Part shown: piece by piece, positions 1 to 7,603 of the stretch
Position numbering within the stretch: the first letter of the stretch is position 1
Layout: each line of letters begins with the position of its first letter
Assembly: GCF_036543075.1 (NCBI RefSeq)
Contig: NZ_JAZHPF010000013.1
Span: 1 to 64,000, forward strand
Length of the DNA stretch: 64,000 bases
Direction: 5' to 3'
From: Deinococcus sp. YIM 134068
Lineage (GTDB): Bacteria; Deinococcota; Deinococci; Deinococcales; Deinococcaceae
The notes under the pieces: generated by a model
The model's database searches: none
Seen by the model: the letters and a program-made list of their open reading frames with translations, nothing else
What the model was told of the DNA's origin: nothing
Program-made: the position numbers and the translations under genes

Positions 1-103
1 GGGTATCGTCAATCAGGCAGTACAGTGTCGTCAGGACGGTCTGGGCATCGAGAACTGGGGTCACAACCTGTTCTGACAGATGCTCGCACCGTCCGTTGTT
101 CAC
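1..103 (-). pseudogene. Probable transposase N-terminus, cut by window edge
   Basis: On the minus strand an open frame runs from a GTG at 103 (or the in-frame GTG at 64) off the left edge. The readable part ends in LTTLYCLIDD, which resembles the N-terminus of IS4/IS982-type DDE transposases. A purine-rich AGGAGG lies at 103-108, too close to the GTG at 103 to be a clean Shine-Dalgarno site, so the true start is unsure. Too little is visible to say whether it is intact. The assignment rests on a short resemblance only. Confidence 0.35.
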
Positions 104-109
104 CTCCTC

Positions 110-518
110 TCATTGCACATCAAGCGTTCAAGGGGGAGGAGCAAAAGGGTTGCTTGTGGGGATTGGGCGGTGGAGTGGGTCACACGCCCCCTCACCCCGG
201 CCCTCTGCTTCGCAGCTCTTCGAGTCACCCACGAGGGGAAAGGGAGAAAAGAGGCTCAGGCTCTTGCTTTTCAACAACTGTCACTCTCGACGGCCAATTC
301 TTACCCGTGAGCCGACGCCCCATCCCACCATCACGCCTTGCTCGCGGAGCTTCCTGGGTGGGCCTTCCAAATCGCGCGCAACAAGATTACACCTTGCCAC
401 GCCGAGAACACGTCCACGGGCGCGGCCCGTAAACACTTGCCCAGCGCAGCGCCACTCCCCCTGCCCCCTCTGGGGGGTGGGGGCAAACCGTGGCAAGATG
501 CCCCGCCCCCCAAACCCC
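110..518. other. 409-bp intergenic stretch without a gene
   Basis: No reading frame here has convincing coding character. It holds GC-rich intergenic motifs (a GGGGAGGAGCAAAAG-type block near 135-150 and a C-rich block near 185-250) that recur near 7537-7580 and 16524-16566. It also holds a TGCCCCC/GGGGGCA hairpin at 462-485 downstream of ktrA, without a clear T-tract. Confidence 0.5.
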
Positions 519-1178
519 TCACTCCCCCAGGTACCGCCGAAGCTCATCCAGGCTGTGCCCCGTCCCGATGACCACCAGCTTGTCGTGTGGGCGCAACTCA
601 TCCTCCGCGCGAGGCGTCACCTCCACCCGCCCCGCCCGGCTGATGGCGATGACCTGCACATTGAACCGCCCCGTCAGGTTCAGGTCCCGCAACGTGCCCC
701 GCAGCCGCTCGTTCGCCTCGATCTCCACGATGGCGTAGTCCCCGCCGAGGTCCAGCGTGTCCACAATATTCGGCGTGGCGATCTGCCGCGCGAGCCGCAC
801 GCCCATATCATGCTCGGGCCGGATCACGAGGTCGGCCCCGATGCGCTCCAGCACCCGCCGCGCCATCTCGTCAATCGCCTTCGTGACGACGTAGGGGGCA
901 CCGAGGCTCTTGGCGTTCATGGTGGCGAGGATGTTCGCCTGCACGTCGGTGCCGATGGCGACCACCACCACGTCGAAGTCGGCGGCCCCGATGCTCCGCA
1001 GCGCCCGCTCGTCGGAGGCGTCCACGATGGCGGCGTGGGTGACGAGGTTCATCACCCGCTCGACGTTTTCCTCGTTCTGGTCGATGGCGACGACCTCGTG
1101 GCCCATCTCGTACAGGGTGGTGGCGACGGCGGTGCCGAAGCGGCCCAGCCCGATCACGAGGCATTGTTTGGTTTTCAT
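519..1178 (-). CDS. ktrA: KtrA-type potassium channel regulatory subunit (RCK protein)
   Basis: Cytoplasmic regulatory subunit that gates a KtrB/TrkH potassium translocator by binding nucleotide. The 219 residues begin with a Rossmann RCK-N domain: glycine motif GLGRFG at residues 10-15 and an acidic residue (D33) at the end of the second strand, as in NAD/ATP-binding RCK folds. An RCK-C domain follows from about residue 135. The length is usual for KtrA rather than the double-length TrkA. It is the last gene of a minus-strand cluster after two ktrB genes, 73 bp downstream of the nearer one, so it probably serves both. Function is inferred from family and context. Confidence 0.9.
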   Translation of the reverse strand: MKTKQCLVIGLGRFGTAVATTLYEMGHEVVAIDQNEENVERVMNLVTHAAIVDASDERALRSIGAADFDVVVVAIGTDVQANILATMNAKSLGAPYVVTKAIDEMARRVLERIGADLVIRPEHDMGVRLARQIATPNIVDTLDLGGDYAIVEIEANERLRGTLRDLNLTGRFNVQVIAISRAGRVEVTPRAEDELRPHDKLVVIGTGHSLDELRRYLGE

Positions 1179-1251
1179 TCAGGCGTCCTCTCTCCGGGGG
1201 ACAGGGTAACGCGTGGGCGGGAGGAGGAACGGCACGGCGTCGCCCGTTCCC

Positions 1252-2643
1252 TTACCCCACCAGGATGTCGCGCTCCGGCGGGTACTTGACGCCCCGCCCT
1301 TGCCCGCCGCGCAGGCTGAAGGAGGTGGCGAAGGTCAGCGGCCCGATGCGCCCGAGGTACATCAGCGCGGTGAGGATGAGCAGCCCGGCGTCGTTAATGC
1401 GCGGGGTGGTGTTCAGGCTCAGGCCCACGGTGGCGGCGGCGCTCACCGTCTCGAAGAGGAGTTCGGTGAAGCCGAGCCGGGGATTGGTGGCGAGCATAGC
1501 GAAAAAGGCCGCCGACACCAGCAGCGCGTACAGGGTGGTCACGGTGCCCGCCCGCACGAGGTTCTCCGACTCCACCCGCCGCCCGAAGGCGATCAGCTCG
1601 CCGCGCCCGCGCACCATGTTCCACGCGCTGCCCACCAGGATGGCGAGGGTGCTCGTCTTGATGCCGCCGCCCGTCGAGCCGCTGTTGGCCCCCACGAACA
1701 TCAGCGCGATCAGGAGAAAGAGGCTCGCGCTCGTCATCCCCGCGATGTCCACCGTGGCGAGGCCCCCCGAGCGCGGCGTCACGCTCTGGAAGAGGGCGGC
1801 GAGCAGCTTGCCCCCCGGCGCGAGCGGCCCCAGCGTGCGCGTGTTCGCCCACTCCAGCACGAGCAGGAGAACGGTCCCCAGCACGACCAGCAGCCCGGTC
1901 GTCAGCAGCGTGAGCTTGGAGTACACGAGGAGGCGGTTGCGCCGGGGGTTGAGGAGGTGCGTCAGCACGTTGAGCTGCACGAGGAATCCCAGCCCGCCGA
2001 GCAGGATGAGGGCGCTGATCGTGAGGCTGACGAGGGGGTCCTGCGCGTACTGCCCCATTCCGCCCGGCACGACCACGAAGCCCGCGTTGTTGTACGCGCT
2101 GATCGCGTGAAAGACGGCGTGGTACAACCCCTCGCCCCAGCCGAACTGCGGCACGAAGCGCAGGGCGAGGAGGAGCGCCCCGGCCACCTCCCCCACCACC
2201 GTGTACAGAAAGATGATGCGGATGAGGGGCACCACCCCGCCCACGTCGAGCGCATTGATCTGCTGGACGAGGTGCTGGCGCTCGGTGAAGTTCACCCGCC
2301 GCCCCGTGAGAAAGGCGAACAGTGTCCCGAACGTCAGGATGCCCAGCCCGCCCACCTGCGCCAGCCCCATGATGACGAGCTGCCCCGCCCGCGTGAACGT
2401 CTCCCCGGTGTCCGCCACCACCAATCCGGTGATGCAGATGGCGCTCGTGGCCGTGAAGAGGCGGTCGATGGAGGTCAGGGCCGCGCCCGGCGTCGTCACG
2501 CCCGGCAGGTGCAGCAGCGCCGTGCCCAGCGCGATGCCGACGAGGTACACCACGGCGATGAGCTGCGGCGGCGTGAAACGCGACACCACGGGCCGCCGGG
2601 GGCGTCCGGGCAGGGGCGGGGGATGGGGGAGGTTACTCCGCAT
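1252..2643 (-). CDS. ktrB: KtrB/TrkH-family potassium translocator, copy 1
   Basis: Integral membrane potassium-translocating subunit, 463 aa. It has four pore-loop repeats, each with the single filter glycine typical of the TrkH/KtrB superfamily: ATSAICITGL near residues 65-74, a SAYNNAGF loop, GANSGSTGGG, and AATVGLSLN near the C-terminus. The C-terminus ends in the KYPPERDILVG type tail seen also in its neighbour. It begins 2 bp after the stop of the second ktrB paralogue, so the two are surely co-transcribed. It is closely similar in layout to copy 2 but clearly diverged, so the duplication is old. Confidence 0.9.
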   Translation of the reverse strand: MRSNLPHPPPLPGRPRRPVVSRFTPPQLIAVVYLVGIALGTALLHLPGVTTPGAALTSIDRLFTATSAICITGLVVADTGETFTRAGQLVIMGLAQVGGLGILTFGTLFAFLTGRRVNFTERQHLVQQINALDVGGVVPLIRIIFLYTVVGEVAGALLLALRFVPQFGWGEGLYHAVFHAISAYNNAGFVVVPGGMGQYAQDPLVSLTISALILLGGLGFLVQLNVLTHLLNPRRNRLLVYSKLTLLTTGLLVVLGTVLLLVLEWANTRTLGPLAPGGKLLAALFQSVTPRSGGLATVDIAGMTSASLFLLIALMFVGANSGSTGGGIKTSTLAILVGSAWNMVRGRGELIAFGRRVESENLVRAGTVTTLYALLVSAAFFAMLATNPRLGFTELLFETVSAAATVGLSLNTTPRINDAGLLILTALMYLGRIGPLTFATSFSLRGGQGRGVKYPPERDILVG

Positions 2644-2645
2644 GG

Positions 2646-4049
2646 CTACCCGATCAGGATGTCCTTCTCGGCGGGATACTTCACGAGGTCGGCCTCCTCG
2701 CGGCTGTTGAAGGCGACCGCGAACGTCAGCGGGCCGATGCGCCCGAGATACATCAGGAGGATGATGACGATCTGCTGCGCCGGATTCAGCAGCGGCGTGG
2801 CGTTCATGCTCAGGCCCACCGTGGCAAAGGCACTCACTGACTCGAAGAAGAGCTGCACGAACAGGATGTCCGCCCGCGAGTTGAACACGAGCAGCAGAAT
2901 GAACATCAGGTTCACGAGGCCGATGCTCAGCAGCCCGACCGTCATCGCGCGGATCACCGTCTCGCGGTCGATGCGGCGGTTGAAGAGCGTGACCTCACCG
3001 CGCCCGCGCACCATGCTCCACGCCGAGGCCATCATCACGTAGAAGGTGCTCGTCTTGATGCCGCCGCCCGTCGAGCCGGGATTCGCCCCGATGAACATCA
3101 GGATGATGGTGATGAACAGGGTCGCCAGCTCCATCGCCCCGTAATCGAGCGTGTTGTAGCCCGCCGTGCGCGTCACGACGCTCTGGAAGAAGGAGGCGAG
3201 CAGCTTGTCCCCGAACGCCAGCGGCGCGAGCGTCTTCGGATTGTCCCACTCCAGCGCGAGGTAACTCAGCGTGCCGACGAGGAGCAGCACGCCCATCATC
3301 GTCAGCACGAGCTTGGAATGGACGAGCAGGCGGTTGCGCCGGGGATTGAGGAGGTGCGCGACCACGTTGAGTTGCACGAGAAAGCCCGTCCCGCCCAGGA
3401 TGATGAGGAGGGCCGTCACCAGGCTCACGAAGTCGTCGCCCACGAAGCGGACGTAGTTGTCGCTGTACAGCGCGAAGCCCGCGTTGTTGAAGGCGCTCAC
3501 CGAATGGAACAGCGCGTAGAACAACCCCTGGCCCCATCCCTCCAACGGCACGAAGCGGAAGGCGAGGAGGACGGCCCCCACCGCCTCGATGATGAACGTG
3601 TACAGGAAGATGTTGCGGATGAGCGGCACCACGTCCCCCGCGCTGAAGGCGCTCACCTGCTGCGCGAGGCGGATGCGCTCGGAGTAGTTCACCCGTCGCC
3701 GCGTCAGCAACGCGAACAGCGTCCCGAAGGTCAGGATGCCCACCCCGCCGACCTGAATGAGGAGCAGGATGACGACCTGCCCCAGCCGGTTGAAATCCCG
3801 GCTCGGATCGATGACGTTCAGGCCCGTCACGCACAGGGCGCTCGTGGCCGTGAAGAGGGCCTGAAGGAAGGAGACGCGCCGCCCCTCCCCGTGCATGACG
3901 GGCAGCGCGAGGATCAGCCCGCCCACCAGCAGCCCCAGCGCGAAGGTCAGGGCGATCAGTTGCGGCGGGCTGAACCGCGCCAGCAGCGGCCTGCGGACGC
4001 GCGCCGTCGTCGCGGGGCCGGACGTTCGGGGGGGAGGGGAGAGGGCCAT
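2646..4049 (-). CDS. ktrB: KtrB/TrkH-family potassium translocator, copy 2
   Basis: Second potassium translocator subunit, 467 aa, first gene of the ktrB-ktrB-ktrA cluster. It shows the same four filter loops: FTATSALCVTGL near residues 66-77, SVSAFNNAGF, GANPGSTGGG and SAFATVGLSMN. A soluble N-terminus of about 25 residues precedes the first membrane helix. The tail KYPAEKDILIG matches that of copy 1. One KtrA gene lies with two KtrB genes, so the RCK ring may pair with either pore protein, or the pores may differ in affinity or in coupling to sodium. Confidence 0.9.
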   Translation of the reverse strand: MALSPPPRTSGPATTARVRRPLLARFSPPQLIALTFALGLLVGGLILALPVMHGEGRRVSFLQALFTATSALCVTGLNVIDPSRDFNRLGQVVILLLIQVGGVGILTFGTLFALLTRRRVNYSERIRLAQQVSAFSAGDVVPLIRNIFLYTFIIEAVGAVLLAFRFVPLEGWGQGLFYALFHSVSAFNNAGFALYSDNYVRFVGDDFVSLVTALLIILGGTGFLVQLNVVAHLLNPRRNRLLVHSKLVLTMMGVLLLVGTLSYLALEWDNPKTLAPLAFGDKLLASFFQSVVTRTAGYNTLDYGAMELATLFITIILMFIGANPGSTGGGIKTSTFYVMMASAWSMVRGRGEVTLFNRRIDRETVIRAMTVGLLSIGLVNLMFILLLVFNSRADILFVQLFFESVSAFATVGLSMNATPLLNPAQQIVIILLMYLGRIGPLTFAVAFNSREEADLVKYPAEKDILIG

Positions 4050-4130
4050 AGGGAAACGGGCGATTCTACACCGGGGAGGGGGGCTTCATCGGGGTTCATC
4101 TGGTGATGGACAGGGGGAGGCTCAGCCGTG

Positions 4131-4234
4131 GGCGACCCCTCCGCCCCTGCGGGGCACCTCCCCTGAAAGGGAGGCAGAAGCAGATAAGGCTCCCCTTGAG
4201 GGGAGCTGTCAGCGAAGCTGACTGAGGGGTCGCC
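4131..4234. repeat. 104-bp inverted-repeat element, copy A
   Basis: The element has a perfect 11-bp terminal inverted repeat (GGCGACCCCTC ... GAGGGGTCGCC) and further internal palindromes (CCGCCCC-TGCG-GGGC near 4142-4155, CTCCCCTTGAGGGGAG at 4190-4205). A second copy of exactly the same length lies at 36415-36518 and shares the long block GGCTCCCCTTGAGGGGAG plus CTGTCAGCGAAGCTGA. It carries no gene, which fits a MITE-like or small noncoding repeat. No target duplication is clear. It sits between the divergent ktrB and RNA methyltransferase genes. Confidence 0.8.
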
Positions 4235-4339
4235 TGCCGCGTCGTCCGCCAAACCCGCCCGTCCCGCCCGGAACCCGTAACCTCTCCCACCAGTCGTTGA
4301 AACGTTCCCGCCGCCGGGCCGACCCCTCCGCCCGCCCTC

Positions 4340-4345
4340 TATACT
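4340..4345 (+). promoter_or_regulatory. -10 element TATACT of a leaderless promoter
   Basis: TATACT ends 8 nt before the ATG at 4354. Transcription would then start at or next to the start codon. There is no Shine-Dalgarno sequence before this ATG. This supports the start at 4354 over the in-frame ATG at 4297. Confidence 0.6.
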
Positions 4346-4353
4346 GCTCTGCT

Positions 4354-5424
4354 ATGCCGCGTCCCGCCCGCCCGAACTCCCCGTCCCACCGCCCAAGACG
4401 CCCCCAGGGCGACCACCGCGCCCGCCAGCCCGCCCACGAGTACGTGTTGGAGGCATTGCCGGGGCTGGAGGAGGTCGCGGCGGCGGAACTCGGCACCGTG
4501 CCGCTGGCGCGCGACCTCCGGGGACTGCGCTTCTGGTATCCAGGAGATACCGAACGCCTGACGCGGCTGCGCGGAGCGGTGGCCGTGTACCGGGTGCGGG
4601 CGTGGGACGTGCCCCGTCCGCGCGGGCTGCTCGGGCACCAGCAGCTCGGGGAACTCGCGGCCTTTCTCGGGGAGGTGGTGCGCGTCGGCGGGCACCGTTC
4701 CTTCCGGCTCTCGGCGGCGGGGCGCGAGTCGAGCGTGATGGAGCGGCTGGCGGGCGAGCTGGAGCGGGCGCTGGACCTCCCCTTCAGCCGCGAGGAGGGC
4801 GAACTCCTCATCCGCCTGCGGCCCCAGGAGGACGGCCCCGGCTGGGAGGTTCTCGCGCGCATGACGCCCCGGCCCCTCTCCGCGCGGGCGTGGCGGGTGT
4901 GCAACCTCGGCGGCGGCCTGAACGCGACCATTGCCTACGCCCTGCACAAGCTCGCGGGCCAGCGCGACGAGGACCGCATCTTCAACCCCATGAGCGGGAG
5001 CGGCACCCTCCTCGTCGAGCGGGCGCTCCTCGGCCCCTCCACCGCGATGGTGGGCGTGGACACTGATCCCCGCGCCGTGGAGTGCGCCCGCTCCAACCTC
5101 GCCGCCGCCGGGCGTCAGGTGGAGGTCGCGCAGGTGGACGCCCTCCAAACGGGTCTGCCCGCCCGCTCCTTCGACCTGATCGTCTCGGACCTGCCGTGGG
5201 GAGACGCCATCGGCACGCACGGCGGCAACGCGGACCTCTACCCCGCCTTCCTGAGCGAGATGCACCGCTTATGCAGCCGTCAGGGTCGCCTCGTGGTCCT
5301 CACCCACGAACTCCGCCTGTTCGAGCGACTGCTCCGCGAGCAGAACAGGTGGCACGCCCGCGAGCTGTTTCAGGTCTACAGCGGCGGCCACCACCCGAAG
5401 GCGTACCTGCTGGGGAAGACGTGA
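4354..5424 (+). CDS. THUMP-domain RNA guanine-N2 methyltransferase (TrmN/Trm14/RlmL-like)
   Basis: S-adenosylmethionine-dependent RNA methyltransferase of the THUMP plus UPF0020 type, 356 aa. The N-terminal half (HEYVLEALPGLEEVAAAEL onward) is the ferredoxin-like/THUMP RNA-binding part. The C-terminal half is the Rossmann methyltransferase with motif I NPMSGSGTLLVE near residue 210, the acidic GVDTDP loop, and the catalytic motif SDLPWGD near 285, a variant of the D/N-P-P-Y/W type of m2G enzymes. Thermus TrmN, which modifies tRNA guanosine 6, has this architecture, but the substrate here is not proven. An in-frame ATG lies 57 bp upstream; the promoter position favours 4354. Confidence 0.8.
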   Translation: MPRPARPNSPSHRPRRPQGDHRARQPAHEYVLEALPGLEEVAAAELGTVPLARDLRGLRFWYPGDTERLTRLRGAVAVYRVRAWDVPRPRGLLGHQQLGELAAFLGEVVRVGGHRSFRLSAAGRESSVMERLAGELERALDLPFSREEGELLIRLRPQEDGPGWEVLARMTPRPLSARAWRVCNLGGGLNATIAYALHKLAGQRDEDRIFNPMSGSGTLLVERALLGPSTAMVGVDTDPRAVECARSNLAAAGRQVEVAQVDALQTGLPARSFDLIVSDLPWGDAIGTHGGNADLYPAFLSEMHRLCSRQGRLVVLTHELRLFERLLREQNRWHARELFQVYSGGHHPKAYLLGKT

Positions 5425-5434
5425 GGGGCCGTCC

Positions 5435-6058
5435 CTAGTCCTCTGACAAGGCCGCGCTCAGCTCCATGCTCGGTACGGCGGGCGACACCCACGGGTTGCC
5501 GCGCACCAAAAAACGCCACGGCAGGTTCTTCCCCGCGAGGATGCCGACCCTGGCTGTCACTTGCACCCGCTCGTCGGGCACCGGGTCGCCGGGCAGGAGG
5601 TGGAGGGTGGGGCCGTTCACGGGCAGGCCCGCCACCCGCTCGGGGTCCAGCCCGAGGGCGTAGACGAGCTTGGCGGGGCCGTTCGTCAGGTCGCGCTCAC
5701 GGGTCACGGGGCGGTGGGTGAGCATGGTGCCGACGCCCTCCAGCGGTTCCAGCGCGCGAATCAGGACGCTGGCCGACACGCCCTCGGCGCGGCAGGCAAC
5801 CTGAAGGAGCGGGTGCCCGTGCGCCGACCAGAAGAGCCAGTGACCGGGCGCAGTCGCCATCGCCAGCGTGCGGACGGCGTGGAAGCGCCCGGCGGTGCAG
5901 GCGGGATCGCGTGGGCAGTCATAGGCCTCGGCCTCCACCACCCGGCCCACCAGCCGCTCGCCGCCGGGCAGCACCCGCACCAGCGACGCGCCGAGCAGTT
6001 CGCGGGCCACCCGCGTGGGGTCCCGGTCGAAAAAGGACGGTGGGAGGGGGGCGGGCAT
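5435..6058 (-). CDS. 3-methyladenine DNA glycosylase (AAG/MPG family)
   Basis: Base-excision repair enzyme that removes alkylated purines, 207 aa, the usual size for bacterial Aag/MPG proteins. Visible motifs are VEAEAY (residues 41-46), whose second glutamate corresponds to the catalytic acid of human AAG, and LTNGPAKLVYALGL, which corresponds to the conserved LCNGPSKL segment of the pocket. The tail LPWRFLVRGNPWVS is the usual C-terminus. The ATG at 6058 has a -10 hexamer 7 nt away and no Shine-Dalgarno site, so upstream in-frame starts are less likely. It is convergent with the RNA methyltransferase, 10 bp apart. Confidence 0.88.
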   Translation of the reverse strand: MPAPLPPSFFDRDPTRVARELLGASLVRVLPGGERLVGRVVEAEAYDCPRDPACTAGRFHAVRTLAMATAPGHWLFWSAHGHPLLQVACRAEGVSASVLIRALEPLEGVGTMLTHRPVTRERDLTNGPAKLVYALGLDPERVAGLPVNGPTLHLLPGDPVPDERVQVTARVGILAGKNLPWRFLVRGNPWVSPAVPSMELSAALSED

Positions 6059-6065
6059 GAGGGCG

Positions 6066-6071
6066 AGGTTA
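6066..6071 (-). promoter_or_regulatory. -10 element TAACCT, leaderless promoter of the glycosylase
   Basis: On the minus strand TAACCT is followed by 7 nt and the ATG at 6058. It lies at the end of the upstream membrane-protein gene. Confidence 0.5.
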
Positions 6072-6515
6072 GCGCCGGCCACGTTCACCGAGCGGAGGGG
6101 GAAGGCGCTTTCTGAAGAGGAAGAGAAGTAGGGCGAGGGTATACAACGCCAACAGCACCACGTCAAACAGGTTGGCAGGTCGTTCCTCGGACAACCCAAG
6201 CAGGATGCGGGAGAAGTGCGGCATGGCGGCGATGCCCAGCAGGACCGGGATGAGAGCGGTCGGCGTCACAGGCTCCCGGCGGCGAGGGCGGGCCAACAGC
6301 CACCAACCGAACAGAACGGGCACCAGCATCAGCGCGGCGAGGGTGTATCTGAGCTCTCTGTTGTCCGGGATGACGAGCAAGGCCGCCATATTGAAGAGCG
6401 TCCCTATCGTCATGAACACCATCAGTAACACGGGCATTCCGATGGAAGGCGGTGCCGGCCTCCACGCCTCCCCCTCCGGCTGCCCCGACGCCTCTGCTCT
6501 TTTCCGCTCGTCCAC
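6069..6515 (-). CDS. Small four-helix membrane protein, unknown function
   Basis: 148 aa with a charged N-terminus (about 25 residues) and four clear hydrophobic segments: GMPVLLMVFMTIGTLFNMAA, LAALMLVPVLFGWWLLA, LIPVLLGIAAMP and VVLLALYTLALLLFLF. It ends in a basic tail. I do not recognise the family. The GTG start at 6515 lies 6 nt from a TAGGCT -10 hexamer, suggesting a leaderless transcript. It lies just upstream of the 3-methyladenine glycosylase on the same strand, which also has its own -10, so a functional link is not implied. Confidence 0.7.
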   Translation of the reverse strand: MDERKRAEASGQPEGEAWRPAPPSIGMPVLLMVFMTIGTLFNMAALLVIPDNRELRYTLAALMLVPVLFGWWLLARPRRREPVTPTALIPVLLGIAAMPHFSRILLGLSEERPANLFDVVLLALYTLALLLFLFRKRLPPPLGERGRR

Positions 6516-6521
6516 CTCTTG

Positions 6522-6527
6522 AGCCTA
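6522..6527 (-). promoter_or_regulatory. -10 element TAGGCT, leaderless promoter
   Basis: TAGGCT on the minus strand is separated by 6 nt from the GTG start at 6515 of the small membrane protein. Confidence 0.5.
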
Positions 6528-6642
6528 CCTCTCAGTGGAGGTCAGGAAACCCTCAATACCGTTCAGGTTCCCTCCCGCACCTGTGGGGCTAGGCTGTCTG
6601 ACGTTCGCCACGTCATCCCTAACATTCAAGGAGGCACCCCCC

Positions 6643-7461
6643 ATGATGGACATCTTCAACATGCTCGGCGGTATGGGCCAGGCGCAGCAGACGGTCGGCA
6701 ATCGCCTGGGCACCCGCCCGGACCAGACGCAGGCGGCAATGGAGGCCGCTGTGCCTCTCCTCCTCGGCGCGATGACCCGCAACGCGCAGCAACCCGGCGG
6801 GGCGCAGGCGCTCTCGGGGGCGCTCGACCGCCACGACGGCAGCGCCCTCGACCTGTTCGGCCAGGGGCAGGCACCCGACGCGGGCCAGGGCCAGAAGATT
6901 CTCGGGCACGTCTTCGGCAACCAGCAGCAGGCCGCCGCGAACGCCGTGGGCCGCCGTGCGGGCATCGACCCGCAGCTCGCCATGCAGGTGCTGGCGATGG
7001 CCGCGCCCCTCGTCCTCGCCTACCTGGGCCGTCAGCGGCAGGGCCAGATGGGCGGCGGGGGCATGGCGGGCGGACAGATGGGCGGACAGATGGGCGGACA
7101 GATGGGCGGACAGATGGGCGGTGCGGGCGGCTTCGACATCGGCAGCATCCTCGGCGGGGTGCTGGGCGGTGGAATGGGCGGCCTCGGCGGGATGCTCGGC
7201 GGCGGTCAGACGCAGACGCAGCAGCAGGGTGGAATGCTGGGCGGCGGTTCCGTTATCCCCGGCTACACGCACGACACGTCGGCGCAATCCGATTACGTCC
7301 AGAATCCGCTCGGCCAGCCTGGTCACGCGGGCACGGGGCAGATGGGCGGCGCGGGCAACATGGGCGGCATGATCGGCACCCTCAATAACGTCCTCGACCG
7401 CGATGGCGACGGCAACGCGCTGGACGATTTGATCGGGATGTTCGGGGGTGGGCGGAGGTAG
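6643..7461 (+). CDS. DUF937-family protein with Gly/Met/Gln-rich repeats
   Basis: 272 aa. The N-terminal 130 residues (MMDIFNMLGGMGQAQQTVGN onward, with VPLLLGAMTRNAQQPGGAQA and a helical middle) match the DUF937 layout. These are small helical proteins of unknown function that share a fold with YidB. The middle is a low-complexity GGQMGGQMGG region encoded by four perfect 12-bp repeats. The C-terminus (VLDRDGDGNALDDLIGMFGG) has an acidic EF-hand-like loop, also typical of the family. The start at 6643 is set by AAGGAGG at 6629-6635, 7 nt before the ATG. Confidence 0.75.
   Translation: MMDIFNMLGGMGQAQQTVGNRLGTRPDQTQAAMEAAVPLLLGAMTRNAQQPGGAQALSGALDRHDGSALDLFGQGQAPDAGQGQKILGHVFGNQQQAAANAVGRRAGIDPQLAMQVLAMAAPLVLAYLGRQRQGQMGGGGMAGGQMGGQMGGQMGGQMGGAGGFDIGSILGGVLGGGMGGLGGMLGGGQTQTQQQGGMLGGGSVIPGYTHDTSAQSDYVQNPLGQPGHAGTGQMGGAGNMGGMIGTLNNVLDRDGDGNALDDLIGMFGGGRR
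7069..7116 (+). repeat. Four perfect 12-bp tandem repeats in frame (GGCGGACAGATG)
   Basis: Four identical copies of GGCGGACAGATG lie head to tail inside the DUF937 gene and encode GGQM units. Copy-number change would keep the frame, so the length may vary between strains. Confidence 0.9.
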
Positions 7462-7469
7462 GGGGAGCG

Positions 7470-7490
7470 GTCAGCCGTCAGCCGTCAGCT
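7470..7490. repeat. Heptamer array, three TCAGC-type units
   Basis: GTCAGCC, GTCAGCC, GTCAGCT directly after the DUF937 stop codon. It belongs to the 7-bp intergenic arrays found throughout the window. Confidence 0.75.
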
Positions 7491-7603
7491 CAAAGATGAA
7501 GGGCGGGCCGTCCAGATGGCGTGGGCGGTCCTGTCTTTTGCTCCCTCTCCCCCTGCGGGAGAGGGCTGGGGAGAGGGGTGACGAGCAACGCTCGTCCTTT
7601 GCC

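Noticed and set aside
110..518. Protein gene in the left intergenic region
   Set aside because: Open frames here lack coding character and overlap repeat motifs; no homology is recognised.
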